64,000 bases of DNA from Bathynomus jamesi (Eukaryota > Arthropoda > Malacostraca > Isopoda > Cirolanidae), in assembly GCA_023014485.1 (NCBI GenBank), contig JAJOZX010012025.1:49370-113369 (forward strand), written 5' to 3'. The notes beneath the pieces were generated by a model. That model did not search any database and had not been told where the DNA came from. It saw only the letters and a program-made list of their open reading frames with translations. Below are positions 51,029-62,668 of the stretch, piece by piece (position 1 is the stretch's first letter; the number at the start of each line of letters is the position of its first letter). A program made the position numbers and the translations under genes.

Positions 51029-52383
51029 ATGGTTAATGAAACTGAAGCCACTCCAGAAAAAAGTGTGGAGACAGTATCATCATGGCTGGGAAGTGATGCG
51101 GAAGCGCTTGAAACTAGTAAATTAGTAAAAAAGAGGGGAGCAATCAGAGCCTCAGCTACTAAAGTTTTAGCTACAATCAAAGAAAAATTGGATGATTGGA
51201 CTGAGGAACAAAAAAATTCATATGCTCGGCTTTTGTCCTCACAACTGGACAAGTTACAAAATTTAGATGAGGAAATCCTTAATGTGTTTGTTTGTTCCGA
51301 AGGCTTCTCAGAGGCTAAACAAGAGAAACTAGATGAAAAAAACATTTATTACCAAATTGAAATACATCAGATGGTACAAGCATTAACAACTAAAAAAGAA
51401 AACAATGCCGAAGCCAAACCTAGACCAAGAATAGGTACTAAAATTCCTGAGCTTCAAATATTACCATTTGATGGAAATCCCTCTAAATTTCAAAACTTTA
51501 AGACCTCATTCAGAAACATTTATGATAACATAAGTCTTTCTGAACAAGAGAAATTTGCCTACCTAAACAACATTTGAGTGGAAACCCTGCCATTCAAATA
51601 AACTGCACGCAAGAGAGTAAAACATCTTATGAAGAAGCATGGCAACAGTTGGAGAGCTGTTATGCAACACCAGGACAAATTAAATTCTTAATAATAAAAT
51701 CACTTTTAACCAAATCCAAAATAACCAAAGATTTTAAATCACTTAATGACTTTCAAACAGATATGCACTCTACCATAAATTTGTTGCAAACTCAAAAATT
51801 AGAATTAGAAGATATACTCTTGTACGTATATTATAATAAGCTAAGTCAAGAAACTCAGGAATTTTTAAGAACTTGTGGTTTTAAACTCTGTAACCACTTT
51901 GATAAATTTAAAGAAGCCATTGCCGAAGCTACCAAAACCTTAGCCAATGTTAGTTTAGATCTTGAACAAAGTGAATTAACCACCTTAATCCCAAAACAAA
52001 AAAGAAACTTCTCTCCAGAACCAGCCAGAAAACCATGGCATTCTGGCCAAACTACAGCTACTCTGGCAATTTCCACCCACAGACAATCCTCAAGAAGAGC
52101 TCAACATACTGACCAGAGAGAACTTTACTGCAAATTGTGTAAGAAAAACACACACAGAATCTCAAAATGTGATTCTTTCCCTGAAAGTTGGGATAAACTT
52201 AAAAAACTTGCTAAATTAAATTATTGTACTAAATGCACCTCATCTAAATACCAAGCCAAAGAATGCCCCATTTCTCTCCTACCCTGTTCATTTTGTAGGT
52301 TTTCTAACCATTTATCCTTCCTTTGTACTAACAAAAAGGAAAACCAGAGGAAGATAAGAAACCCAAAACCAGTACTGAAGTAG
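51029..52383 (+). pseudogene. BEL-2 gag with three zinc knuckles, one frameshift
   Basis: Starts at ATG 51029 (MVNETEATPEKSVETVSSWL). A coiled-coil-prone region is followed by the DUF1759 core IPELQILPFDGNPSKFQNFK. A frameshift at about 51575 leads into the frame 51574-52383 with CNHFDKFKEAIAEATK. Three Cys/His clusters follow: YCKLCKKNTHRISKC, YCTKCTSSKYQAKEC and PCSFCRFSNHLSFLC. Together about 450 codons, normal for BEL Gag. It would form particles and bind the RNA. Confidence 0.88.
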
Positions 52384-52457
52384 CTATCCAAAAAGAAAAC
52401 TCAAAACAAGGGAAACAAGTTACTAACTTATTAAGTTTAAAAAACACTGATCAAGAA

Positions 52458-54183
52458 GTGGCATTACTTTCTTCCATGCAGATGAGAATGAGAAACTCAG
52501 AAAAATCGATTAAATGCAGAGCACTTTTGGATAATTGTAGTCAAGCCAACTACATTACCAATGAACTTGTGAAAAAATTGAATCTTCCAACTAAACACTA
52601 CGATGAATCCATAACCATAACAGGATTTATAGCCAACAAGAAACAACCGAATTATGAAGTAGCTATAATTAAATTGGAGGATTCTAGAAACCCTGGAAAC
52701 TACCAAGAAATAGAAGCCATCATAATTGATGATATTAATATTAAATATGAAGTTCAGGGATTACTGAAACTTCAAACTTATTTAAAATCCTTAAATTATC
52801 AGCTTGCAGATCACTTTGAAGCTGATGAAGTTGCCGACTTCATGTTAATTTTTGGGGCTGCAACCCACAAACTTTTTGCCCTCAGCACTCATCAGATTCA
52901 TACTGCCTCTTGTTATAAATCTCCCTATGGAATACTTTTATTGGGTTTCCCTTCAGATTACTACCCTGAAAAAGAAAAAGAACCAATAAGAGATCAGATC
53001 AGCTTCTGTATTACCAACCCTCTACTTACTAGTACAACTTCTAATGAAGATCTAGAAAAAATTGAACACCAGATTGCACAATTTAGCAAACTAGAAAACT
53101 TGGGTATTTCTGGGGATGAACCATTTTCAAACAAAGAAAAAGATCTGATTGCAAACTTTGAAAAGGAAGTTAAAATAGAAGATGAAAGATTGTCTGTTAA
53201 GGTACCATGGAATGACCAAAAAGATAAAATTTCACCAAACTTTAACTATGCTATTAGCAGGTTAAAGTCCACTTGCAAAAAATTAAAAAAAGATAACTTA
53301 ATGCAACCTTATTCAGACATCCTTGAACAACAATTCCAGGAAGGAATAATAGAAGAAGTAGCCCTAACAGAAAGCTTAAAACAAGAAGGAAATTTTTTAC
53401 CTCATTTTCCAGTAGTTCGCCCTGGAGTACAAACAACTAAAGTTAGGATTGTAGTAGATCCCTCGGGTAAAAGCAAACCAGAAGAAATAACAGTAAATGA
53501 TGCTACTGAGGACTGCCCTTCACTCCTACCTCATTTAGCAAAATTGTGCATCAAATTAAGGCATGGTAAATATTTGATGATTGGAGACATTCAAAAAGCA
53601 TATTTACAACTTAAATATCAAACAGAATTTGACTGCAATACCCACAAAATTCTGTGGTTAAAAGATACCCAATTGGCTCCAAATGACGACAACCTGATCT
53701 GCTATAAATATAAAGAGTTACCTTTGGCAACAAAAGCAGTCCATTTTTACTACAACAATCTCTCCAACACATTTTTAATGAACAACAAAACCAAGTGGCA
53801 GACTACCTAGCTAACCGCTTTTACATGGACAATGCTTAATTAATGCCAACAATCTCTCAGAACTCAAAGACCTTTACAATTATAGTGTAAACACCTTAAT
53901 CAATTATAATTTGAAGCTATATGAATGGGCCTCCAATCACTCAGAACTTCAAGGACTATTTGAAAAACATGACATAGCCTCCTCAGAAGATATGAAGATA
54001 AAGGAAAAACTATTAGGATATGGTTGGAACACAAATGCTGATACACTCCATCTAAAAACTGTAAACTTGAACTCAGAAGCCAAAACTAAAAGAGAAATAC
54101 TAAGTTCTGTGCAATCATTGTTTGATCCAATTGGATTTGTTGCACCCTTAGTGTTTAAATTAAAACTCTTCATGCAGAAGTAG
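52458..54183 (+). pseudogene. BEL-2 protease and reverse transcriptase, broken
   Basis: The protease site reads CRALLDNCSQANYI, where DSG/DTG is expected, so the Gly and Ser/Thr are replaced. RT motifs: NFLPHFPVVRPG, KVRIVVDPSGKSKP, LMIGDIQKAYLQL (catalytic Asp). After a frameshift near 53715 comes SSPFLLQQSL, and then the active site FYMDN (53819-53833) in place of YVDD. A stop follows at 53837-53839, and the C-terminal part DPIGFVAPLVFKLKLFM lies in 53911-54183. The Asp to Asn change at the catalytic pair and the indels show loss of function. Confidence 0.85.
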
Positions 54184-54223
54184 CATCACCAAAAAAGATT
54201 GGGATGAATATCTAGAACCTGAA

Positions 54224-54949
54224 ATGCTGCGTGAATGGAAAAAACTTTGCAAAGAAATAAACAAAGTGGAATTTCTGAATTTTCCTAGACAAGCTTTTGA
54301 AAATTCCAAACCTCTCATGGAAAATCTTCAACTCCACATCTTTTGTGATGCCAGCCAAGAAGGGTATGCAGTAAGTTGCTATCTAGTTGGAAATGGAAAA
54401 TCCGAACTAATTTACGCTAAATCAAGAGTCAACCCCAAATCAAAAAATTGGACCATTTGTAACTTGGAATTGATGGCAATCTGCCTAGGAACCAAAGTCC
54501 TAGAATACCTTAAAGAAACCTACCTAGAAGAAAACTCAGAAAACCAAAAGTTCTTCAAAACAATAATTTGGACAGACTCACAGGTGGCTTTAAATTGGAT
54601 TGCTCAAAAATCTCTAAAAATGAAATCCATCTTTGTAAAAAGCAGAGTGAAAGACATTCAGGAAGCAAGAAACTTAAACCATCACCTGGAATTCAGACAT
54701 GTAGCAGAAGACAACCCAGCAGACCTACTCACCAGAACAATATCTTTCAAGAAATTTCAAAAACTTTTTTCCTTTTACCAACATGGTCCTACATTTTTGA
54801 GAAATGAAACTGAATGGCCAACCAACTTAATTTTTAACACCCACCAAGAAACCTTACAGACAACAATAAATGTCTCTCAAACAACTTGTAAAGAAATAAA
54901 TGAAAAAACTCCCTTGTTAAACATGGAAAAATTCTCTAACAGGAAATAA
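54224..54949 (+). pseudogene. BEL-2 RNase H
   Basis: An open frame with LHIFCDASQEGYAVSCYL (Asp), CNLELMAICLGTKV (Glu), IIWTDSQVALNWI (Asp) and EDNPADLLTRTIS. All the acidic residues are present. It is separated from RT by a stop at 54181-54183 and from integrase by stops near 54947 and after. Better preserved than the BEL-1 counterpart. Confidence 0.88.
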
Positions 54950-55176
54950 CTGGTCAGAATCACTGCCTATGTTCTACGGTTCATAGAAAACTTAAAGTAC
55001 TTCCGCACTCACAAATATAACCCCAAATGTAACCTAACAATGGAAGAACAAATCATACAGCTTACAAAACTAAGGCCACAAACTACTGGATAAAACTGGT
55101 CCAGTAACAGCATTTCTCAAAAGAAAAAGAAATAATCAACAAACTAAATAAAGGAGAAAAAGTTGAGGACCTAACA

Positions 55177-56249
55177 ATGCTACAAAAGAATCTAAAACTC
55201 TTCATTAACAAAGAAGGGTTAGTCAGAACAATGGGGAGATATAAATATGCAACCAACCTTAACTATTCTGCTAGGTATCCTGTACTACTGCCTGAAAATT
55301 CTCATTTAACAACGTTAATCATAACTGAATATCATGCAAAAGCCAGTCATGCAACCTTAGCTACCACATGCAATTTCCTCAGACAGGAATTCTGGATCCC
55401 CAAAATAGGGCAAGTAGTTAAAAAGGTTCTGAAACAATGTCTGTTTTGCCAAAAATACTTTGCCATGGCTTATGAAGTGCCTACTACTGGACCATTAGTA
55501 ACGGAACGTTTAAGCTATGAAAAACCCTTTGAAAAAACTGCCCTTGACTATGCTGGTCCAATTTCTGTCCAGGATGAGAATAACCAATTCATGAAAGTCT
55601 ACTTATTATTGTTCACTTGCTGCGCCACCAGATTCACCAGCCTTCACATCTGCACTGACCTTTCTGCTAAAACCTTTTTAAGAGAACTCTACCATTTGTC
55701 CTTAAACTACTCCCTTCCAAAGTTTTGATTTCAGACAATCAATCCACCTTCAAAAGATCTGAAGATTACCTTAAACATTGGTTCCAAAATGTTCTTGTGT
55801 CTCAGTACCTCTCTGATCATGGTATCCAGTGGAAATTTACAGCAGCCTATTCACCCAGAACCTTAGGAATAGCTGAAAGAATGGTGGGTTTAGTCAAAAG
55901 AGCCCTCTATACCCTAAAAGGAAGAAAAATCCCTTTAACTGAACTAAAAACAATTGTTCTTGAAATAATGAATACAATTAATTCAAGACCACTCACTTAT
56001 GTTAACTCAAATGAAGATCCCTCCTCTGACCTACTAACTCCTTTCAAGTTGCTTTTTGGGTATGACAATACCAAATTCAACTTTTTAACCACTAATGATA
56101 CCCAAGAAGCTGTTAATGAAGGTGATCAGGTGGATGCTGATTATATGACAGCAACAGAGGACAAAGAAAGAAAGAAAATACTGGATTACTTTCATAAGGG
56201 AGTTAAACAATCTAAAGAAATCAAAAAAGATGGCGATATGAATATTTGA
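55177..56249 (+). pseudogene. BEL-2 integrase, split by a frameshift
   Basis: Frame 55177-55728 has the zinc-finger part (HAKASHATLATTCNFLRQ ... QCLFCQKY) and the first Asp in TALDYAGPISVQ. A frameshift at 55725 leads to VLISDNQSTFKRSED (second Asp) and GIAERMVGLVKRALYTLKG (Glu). The family's WWGGFWERMVG is here SPRTLGIAERMVG, as in a sub-branch or after change. All three acidic residues remain. It would insert the cDNA with a 5-bp duplication. Confidence 0.87.
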
Positions 56250-56650
56250 GTAGTTTGAGGGAAAAAGAATACCAACAACACAAACAACCAGTAAGTAAAG
56301 AACCTAAAGTAGGAGAACTGTGCCTCTTAGATGAAAATTCTATGAATCCCAAATACTTCTGGAAGATTGCTGTAATTGAAACATTACACCCAGATGAAGA
56401 TGGCATAATCAGGCATGTAACTGTAAAAACACCCAATGGTCACCTCTCCAGAAGACATATATCGGTTATACCCACTGAAATAACTGATAAACCGAATATT
56501 GACCTGGAAGAACTGAAAATTCCTCCACTGAATCAGGAACTGTAGATTATCCTGACACTACTACTGCCGCTACTCAACCCCGACCACAAAGACAAGCTGC
56601 AGTTAGATTTCGGGAAGAACTGCAAAGAAAAATACAGAGTGGATCTTTGT
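56246..56650 (+). pseudogene. BEL-2 DUF5641 domain and C-terminal tail
   Basis: Frame 56246-56545 has KVGELCLLDENSMNPKYFWK and VKTPNGHLSRRHISVI, the DUF5641 signature. After a stop at about 56543 the basic tail RPQRQAAVRFREELQRK is in another frame up to 56650. The overlap of 4 bp with the integrase frame suggests one indel. Confidence 0.83.
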
Positions 56651-56853
56651 GAAGACCACAAATTGAAAATTGTAAATAATTGTAAATAGCTATAACTTAG
56701 GACTAACGTTCTACAGAAAAGACGCTTTCATTTTCATATTTCACCTAAAAGGAACTTTTCTGTAGAGCATGTCATTTTCATTCATCATCATGGTGGTAAA
56801 AAAAAAAATTTCCCAAGAATATAATTCTGGGTAAATTTTTTCCCCTTGGGGAA
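56651..56853 (+). other. BEL-2 3' untranslated region and polypurine tract
   Basis: About 200 bp between the Pol end and the 3' LTR. CCCCTTGGGGAA just before the LTR start at 56854 is the probable, rather short, plus-strand primer site. Confidence 0.55.
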
Positions 56854-58180
56854 TGTTAAAAAAAAGTGGTGTAGAAATAACCACATATATTTCCAAATAA
56901 AATATAACAAAACAAATATTTACCACAAAATAAATTGGAATAAAAAATAATAACCCTGTTTCTAACAACCAACTAGTGAAGTTGGTTTCCCTAATTAACA
57001 AAAAGAAGAAAGAAAAAGTTTTGAGACTGAAAAAAACAGCTCTTTTGTTAACATCGAAAAATTTTGACTGCTGAATCAAGTGGGCTAGTTTTTTTATAAA
57101 AAATTCTTGTAGTTCCCCAACTAACCGGGCATAAAGTCAACCTTTAAATCTTAATATTAACCACTGCAATTAAACTAAAAACTAAAACCCTGTTTAACTA
57201 AATAGTGGCCTACCAGAACTAGGTGTAAGTAGCTTAATCAAAATACTTAACTAAGGTAAGAGATTGAAACTACTGTAGGTACCTAGAAGAAACTCGAACC
57301 GGGCTACAACAGCCCTAACTAAATAATTAAATGGCTGGAATAGCCCCTATTAAAACTTAAGGGCAATATAGCCCTAACTAACTTAAGTAAAAACCTTCAA
57401 AAATTAAACCTTTAAAAACAAAAACTTAAGGGCAATACAGCCTAGCCTAACTTAAACTGCAAAACCTAAGTCTGGGAAATAGCCCCTATGAATAAATAAC
57501 TTAGCAGTGTGCTAAATAGTGACTTAACAAATAAAAATTAAAATCTGGAAACTAAATGAAACTTATGGACTAGTTAGAAACAGAAAGGGTAACGTTCAAC
57601 TGGCAACTTCATTTGCGGTAAGTCTAAATTAATTTTAATGAATTTAGCTTGACCATAGTTAGTAATCTGGCTGCCAACCAAATTTTAACCTAAAACCACT
57701 GCAGCCTACAGTGAAAAAGTCTGTAGCTATGTGACAGTGTCTAAATGGGCCATTATTATTTCTATAATTACTGTGCCTATTTAAACCTAGGTCTGAGAAA
57801 TAGCCCCTATGAATAAATAACTTAACAGTGTGCTAAATAGTGACTTAACAAATGAAAATTAAAATCTGGAAACTAAATAAAACTTATGGACTAGTTAGAA
57901 ACAGAAAGGGTAACGTTCAACTGGCAACTTCATTTGTGGTAAGTCTAAATTAATTTTAATGAATTTAACTTGACCAGAGTTAGTAATCTGGCTGCCAACC
58001 AAATTTTAACCTTAAAACCGCTGCAGCCTACAGTGAAAAAGTCTGTAGCTATGTTGACAGTGTCTAAATGGGCCATTATTATTTCTATAATTACTGTGCC
58101 TATTTAAAGTAAACTTAGCCTTAATATTGCACCTAAATAAAAATAATCTCTCAAAATAATTTTTCAAGAATTTTTCAATA
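56854..58180 (+). repeat. BEL-2 3' LTR with a 0.3-kb internal duplication
   Basis: 1327 bp, about 312 bp longer than the 5' LTR. The block 57472-57784 is repeated at 57785-58095 (from CCTARGTCTGRGAAATAGCC to TACTGTGCCTATTTAAA), with several differences between the two. Ends TTTTTCAATA, followed by AATAC. Confidence 0.9.
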
Positions 58181-58185
58181 AATAC

Positions 58186-59032
58186 CGTAAATACAACAGA
58201 ATTGAAACGAAAAAATTTAAGCGTGACATTACCTATTTCGATTTAAATAAACACTTATTAAAGTCATCCCAAACGAAGATGCAAAACTTGTCTGTCGATT
58301 TCAACATATTACTCGAATTGTACGGACTCATTTTAATTTAACCCGAAAAAGCACACAAAAAAAAACAGACAAACTATTTGCGTACCAACACAGTAACCTC
58401 AAACAAAAAGAAAAAAGAAAAGACGAAACCTTGCGCATTTGCTTAACGACGCGAAAGAGCGAGAGAAAAAGAAAAAACAAATCCTTTTCACGAGTCAACA
58501 AACAAACGCACGCACAAACTATAATACTGTATACGACAAGTTAGGTACAATTAATTTAGGAGTCCATTATAAAATGAAAATCAATCCAAAATTCCGTTTT
58601 CTGTTATAACAATGCGAGACAATTCAAATAATAGACAAAATTTCATACCCATTAAAAAAAAAAAAAATTGACCATATACTTTGCAGAAACCATTTTTTTG
58701 TTACAGCAATAAAATATATATTTCACCTATACATTTATATATACTGCAAGCAAAAAGAGACAAAACTGACTTTAAAACTGACTGACTTTAAAACTGACTG
58801 ACTTTAAAACTGACTGACTTTAATCTGACTGACTTCAAACTGACTGGCTTCAAATTGACTGACTTCAAATTGACTGACTTCAAACTGACTGACTTCAAAC
58901 TGACTGACTTCAAACTGACTGGCTTCAAATTGACTGACTTCAAACTGACTGACTTCAAACTGACTGACTTCAAACTGCTATCAAGTGGAGTGGGCTTCCT
59001 ATTTCTTTCGGAAATCCGAACTAACTGATTCT
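58186..59032 (-). other. Host LTR element leader, left part
   Basis: Non-coding on both strands apart from the minisatellite. Lies between BEL-2 and the right-hand hAT. It belongs to the untranslated leader between PBS and gag of the host element. Confidence 0.5.
58765..58978. repeat. 15-bp minisatellite, about 14 copies
   Basis: Unit CTGACTGACTTCAAA with small variants (TTTAAAA at the left, TTCAAAT). Length divisible by three, so the minus strand reads as KSVSL/KSVNL/KPVSL repeats for 61 codons. The lack of upstream coding sequence makes translation doubtful. Confidence 0.9.
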
Positions 59033-59407
59033 CTTAGTATCAGTGGCGTACTAAGGGGGGTGCGAGGGGGGCGGTCCGCCCCGGGTGACAGCCAGGAAGG
59101 GGGTGCCATCGGGAGAGTTGAAATACCAGTACAAGTTTTCAAACCAAATGAAAAATTCGCCAAAGTAAGAAAAAAAAATGTAAAATGCTCAAACTATTAC
59201 AACAGCTTAATGTTAATTTCCACTATAAAATAAATTTTTATTTTTATTGGCAATACAAAATTTACAAACGAAAAATTAAATATTTGATAAAAATTACATC
59301 GAAAGGCGAACGTTTGGTGACGTTTCAGTCATCAGTTTGTTGAGCATAGTCAGCTGGCTGCAACTGACATTCCAAGTCTTGTTCAGTTGACACTGTGACT
59401 CCACATA

Positions 59408-60778
59408 CGGGGCTCCAATAAACCTTAGCCCCCCGCCCATGGCCTAAATCATTAGAGGTACAGTAAAACTAAACATACCTTACAAAAGAGAATTTAATCC
59501 TGCATTTAATGAGAAACAATTAAAACTTGGTGTTCCCGCCATTGGCTTCCAAGACAGCCTGAATTCGCTTTGGGTAGCTTGCCAAAAGTGACGTGAATAG
59601 ATCTTGATCGTTACGCAAATTTTCTAAAACAGTTTCAATGTGTTGCGTCACTGTATCCTTCGAAAATCGATTTGCTGCAGGTTCTTGAAACAAGAGACAT
59701 TCAACCTTGTCCTTTATAACTGATCCAATGTGTTCACAGACGTTCAGGTCAGGAGAATTTCCTGGCCATTCTTCATTTCCAAAGAAATCGATCTCATGGT
59801 TCCGCAACAACTGTTGAGTGGCTAATGCCTTAAAGCAGGGGGCCTTATCGTGCAGAAGTGTGACCTGATCGACATCCATAACATTGTTTGGGTTTCTTAG
59901 AAAAGGAATGACATGCTGGGATAGAATAATATCACGAAAATACTGTCCATCCCAACTCTGACCATTTGGCTTCAGCACCCACATGAGTTTCTTTGCAGTG
60001 AACAAAACAAACACACCAACACAGTCTGGACTTTTTAATAATTCGCGATAATGTTCATTGTCATCGATTTCATCTGGTGTTGTGGCCCACACTCGATCAT
60101 TTTGGTAGTTAGGCCGACGTGTTACGTAAACAAAAAATTCATCGGAGACAGCTAAATGCATGAAATCATCCACATCCCAATCTTCAAAATAAAGGGCAAA
60201 CCACATTCTGTCATCGATGTTAAGTTGAGTTTTTCTTGGCTTTGGAAGTTCATGCCAAGGCTTTAAACCTTGCCTATGACGGTACAGTCGAATGATCTCA
60301 CCACTAACGATCTTTCCTCTCAACACTTCGATCTCTCTAGAAAGTTTAGCACAGCTGTTTTTCCGCTTACGCGTACCGCTTTCAATGATGTCCTTTGTTT
60401 CCTGAAAGAGTGGCAAATTTGGGCGCCCAGATTTGGTTGTATCCATTTCACATTCATCCAAAGTTTTATTCCAATTTCTTTTGACGAAGTCCTCACTTCT
60501 TCGCAACTTTTTGGCAACCCATGAATGTGTTATAAAGGTGGCTCCAGCATCACAAGCTTCCCGAAATGTTATTGCTCGTATGCGATCTATCACACGTTGC
60601 CTCTCCGAATCACCAATTAATTGAGAAGTCATTATATTATCACTTTATCAGCTAGAGTAATTTTAATACTTGCAATAAATAAAGAATTTTATATATTTTT
60701 ATAATCACTAAAAACTATTTCGATATAAGTAAACATGTAAGCTGGAAATAGGGGGGGCTAAGGTTTTTTGGAACCCCT
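59408..60778 (-). mobile_element. DD37E Tc1/mariner transposon, copy 2
   Basis: 1371 bp, nearly identical to 37428-38803, with TA at 59406-59407 and 60779-60780. The length difference is mainly in the poly-C/poly-G next to the inverted ends. Flanks CACA-TA...TA-CATGAGG resemble those of copy 1. Confidence 0.95.
59520..60632 (-). CDS. DD37E transposase, intact, 370 aa (copy 2)
   Basis: Open from ATG 60630-60632 to 59520 without interruption. Same architecture as copy 1: N-terminal helix-turn-helix (REACDAGATFITHSWVAKKL), hook GRPNLP, catalytic Asp in HLAVSDEFFVYV and LLHDKAPCF, Glu in GNSPDLNVCEHIG. Here the PDLN motif has the usual Asn, so this copy may be closer to the active sequence. Differences from copy 1 are about a dozen residues of 370. 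The protein should bind the inverted ends and catalyse cut-and-paste at TA. Confidence 0.93.
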   Translation of the reverse strand: MTSQLIGDSERQRVIDRIRAITFREACDAGATFITHSWVAKKLRRSEDFVKRNWNKTLDECEMDTTKSGRPNLPLFQETKDIIESGTRKRKNSCAKLSREIEVLRGKIVSGEIIRLYRHRQGLKPWHELPKPRKTQLNIDDRMWFALYFEDWDVDDFMHLAVSDEFFVYVTRRPNYQNDRVWATTPDEIDDNEHYRELLKSPDCVGVFVLFTAKKLMWVLKPNGQSWDGQYFRDIILSQHVIPFLRNPNNVMDVDQVTLLHDKAPCFKALATQQLLRNHEIDFFGNEEWPGNSPDLNVCEHIGSVIKDKVECLLFQEPAANRFSKDTVTQHIETVLENLRNDQDLFTSLLASYPKRIQAVLEANGGNTKF

Positions 60779-61065
60779 TACATGAGGTATGTTTCATTAA
60801 ATAATTATGATAAAGCATAAAGTGCTGGTGTTTATAACAATATCATGGTACTTATACCAGTGTCCAGTAATTTTTGACAATGTGGTATCATAGTGATGTT
60901 TAAGTGTTTATAAATGCATCGTCGTGATGTTATAATACCCGGTAAATGTATTGTGGAGAGGGCCATTCATTATGCAACTACAAAGTGTGAGGAAATGGAC
61001 ATTTCTATGGAGAGAAGAGGGAGAGTAAAGCTCTAAAAAAAGGATGCCAGGAGAGATGGCAAAGG

Positions 61066-61625
61066 ATGCTGGTCTCATTGCCAGAGGAAATAAAAAGGGC
61101 TATGTTTGAATGTCTTGATCGCTTTCATCAAGCATTGGAGATTCGTTCTAAGGCAATGGATCAAATTCTGTCAATCTTCGCTGTTATTCAGCCAAACACT
61201 TTGGTTGTTGCAACAGAAGAAGAACTTCGGAAGTATATTCAAATTTGACTCAGATTTTCGATGAATTCTCTGATGAAGATAGCAGTGTGGAAATTGGACG
61301 ACTTCGGAGGCATTTGGAAGCTGCCAAAATCAGCGTTGAAGAGGCAAAGAAATGGACAGCATTGCAGTTTCTGGAGTTTATTGTGAAATGGGATTTTTGT
61401 GAATCTTTGCCAAGCTTGTCACTGTGTTTGAGATTCTTTTTGACTGTCTGTGTGTCTATTGCTTCATGTGAAAGAAGTTTTTCCAAATTGAAATTGATAA
61501 AAAATTTCTTTCGCTCGACCATGAGTCAGACAAGATTAACAAATCTGGCTTTACTTTCAATTGAACATGAATATGCAAAGAAGGTGAATTTTGATGAGGT
61601 CATTGATCAATTTGCAGAAATTTAA
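61066..61625 (+). pseudogene. hAT transposase C-terminal part, one frameshift
   Basis: The frames 61066-61248 and 61245-61625 join at a one-base shift near 61245. The second holds the hAT dimerisation signature SIASCERSFSKLKLIKNFFR and LTNLALLSIEHEYAKK. The catalytic region is missing, so the element is a deleted derivative. The sequence resembles ZMYM1/DUF4371-type hAT proteins, as does the hAT at 24503, but it is a different family by its ends. Confidence 0.85.
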
Positions 61626-61929
61626 TAATGCTCGAAAGCAGAGACTGTGAATCCTCTCTATTTACCTTTGAAGAATAGGCTGAGCGTTGAGGCTGGATTT
61701 CCTGTGTTTTTTGTATAAAATAAAATGCAGTATTACCTGTTCAGTGAATTTTTAATGTCCTGCATTTTTCTTATTTCCAATTTGCTTATGACAGTAATGT
61801 ACTGTTTAAAAATCTACTTGCAAACATAATATATTTTTCTGTGTTTGAATTTTAAAATTATTTATGGGGGTGCCAAAAGAAGGATCCGCCCCGGATGCCA
61901 AATACTTTAGGTACGCCCCTGCTTAGCAT

Positions 61930-62648
61930 TAAGCTCTCTATTATTCTTTGGGGCGGTTGTCCCTCTGGATGCAACCGACTGACTTGAACTGTTATCAAGT
62001 ATCTCTATAACTCTCTGGGGCGGTTGTCCCTCTGGATGCAACCGACTGACTTGAACTGTTATCAAGTATCTCTATAAACTATAAACTCGCTTTCTCTATC
62101 CAAGAAATACACAAATAATGCACAATTTATGCATTATAATGATGCACAATAATTGCATAATATTTGCAAGTCAATTCAATTCAATAATTTGAAAAAAATT
62201 GTAAACAAAAATAAAAAGTGTAAACAACATTTCACTCGAATGTACGCGAAGATACGGTACTATTATGTTTGGTAAATAAAATAAAATTATTCTATACTAA
62301 CTATAATAGTGAAAATAACTCTGTTTCAATAAAAAGAAATGTATCACTGGTGTAGTGAATGTTCAGTGTTCTTGTTAATTCTGGCTTCATACTCATTATT
62401 AACTGTTAATAATACTGACTTCTCAAATGTTTAGAGATTACTTTAAAAAAAAAAGAGATCTGTACTTAACAAGATTCCTACGGCGAAATCCTTGAAGACG
62501 TGTCCTGAAGACGTTCTTGCTGGCTACTTGTTCCTGGATGAAGAATGGGCGTCGCCAGTTGTTCTATTTCCAGGGTCTGGAAGATTGGAAGAATCCTAGT
62601 TGCAAAGTCGCCAGTTATTCTATTTCCAGGGTTTGGAAGACTGGAAGA
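61930..62648 (-). other. Host LTR element leader, right part, with duplications
   Basis: Includes a 72-bp direct repeat (about 61952-62023 and 62024-62085), each with GGGGCGGTTGTCCCTCTGGA and ACTTGAACTGTTATCAAGTA. The rest to 62540 is AT-rich and non-coding. Confidence 0.6.
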
Positions 62649-62668
62649 ATCCTGGCAAGGTCGCCAGT
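62553..62668 (-). repeat. Tandem units containing repeated PBS-like TGGCGA
   Basis: TCGCCAGTT occurs at 62553, 62609 and 62661, each of the first two followed by TCTATTTCCAGGGT and GGAAGAATCC. Spacing is 56 and 52 bp. The third is the PBS itself. The leader thus has duplicated PBS-like sequence. Confidence 0.8.
62649..62666 (-). promoter_or_regulatory. Primer binding site of the host LTR element
   Basis: On the minus strand TGGCGACCTTGCCAGGAT begins two bases from the LTR end. TGGCGACC-type sites are common in Ty3/Gypsy elements. It identifies the right-hand LTR as the 5' one. Confidence 0.7.

Larger units (their letters stand above)
49856..58180 (+). mobile_element. BEL/Pao LTR retrotransposon BEL-2, full length
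   Basis: 8325 bp with LTRs 49856-50870 and 56854-58180, PBS, gag, zinc knuckles, protease, RT, RNase H, integrase and DUF5641 in order. A perfect 5-bp target duplication AATAC is at 49851-49855 and 58181-58185. It is inserted in the leader of the host LTR element. Several frameshifts and catalytic changes are present, so it is inactive. Its family also left the solo LTR in BEL-1. Confidence 0.95.
59041..61921 (+). mobile_element. hAT element with nested DD37E transposon
   Basis: 2881 bp. Ends CAGTGGCGTACTAAGGGG and TAGGTACGCCCCTG, flanks CTTAGTAT (59033-59040) and CTTAGCAT (61922-61929), an 8-bp duplication with one change. It keeps only the C-terminal end of a hAT transposase. Without the DD37E insert it is 1.5 kb. 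Confidence 0.88.
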
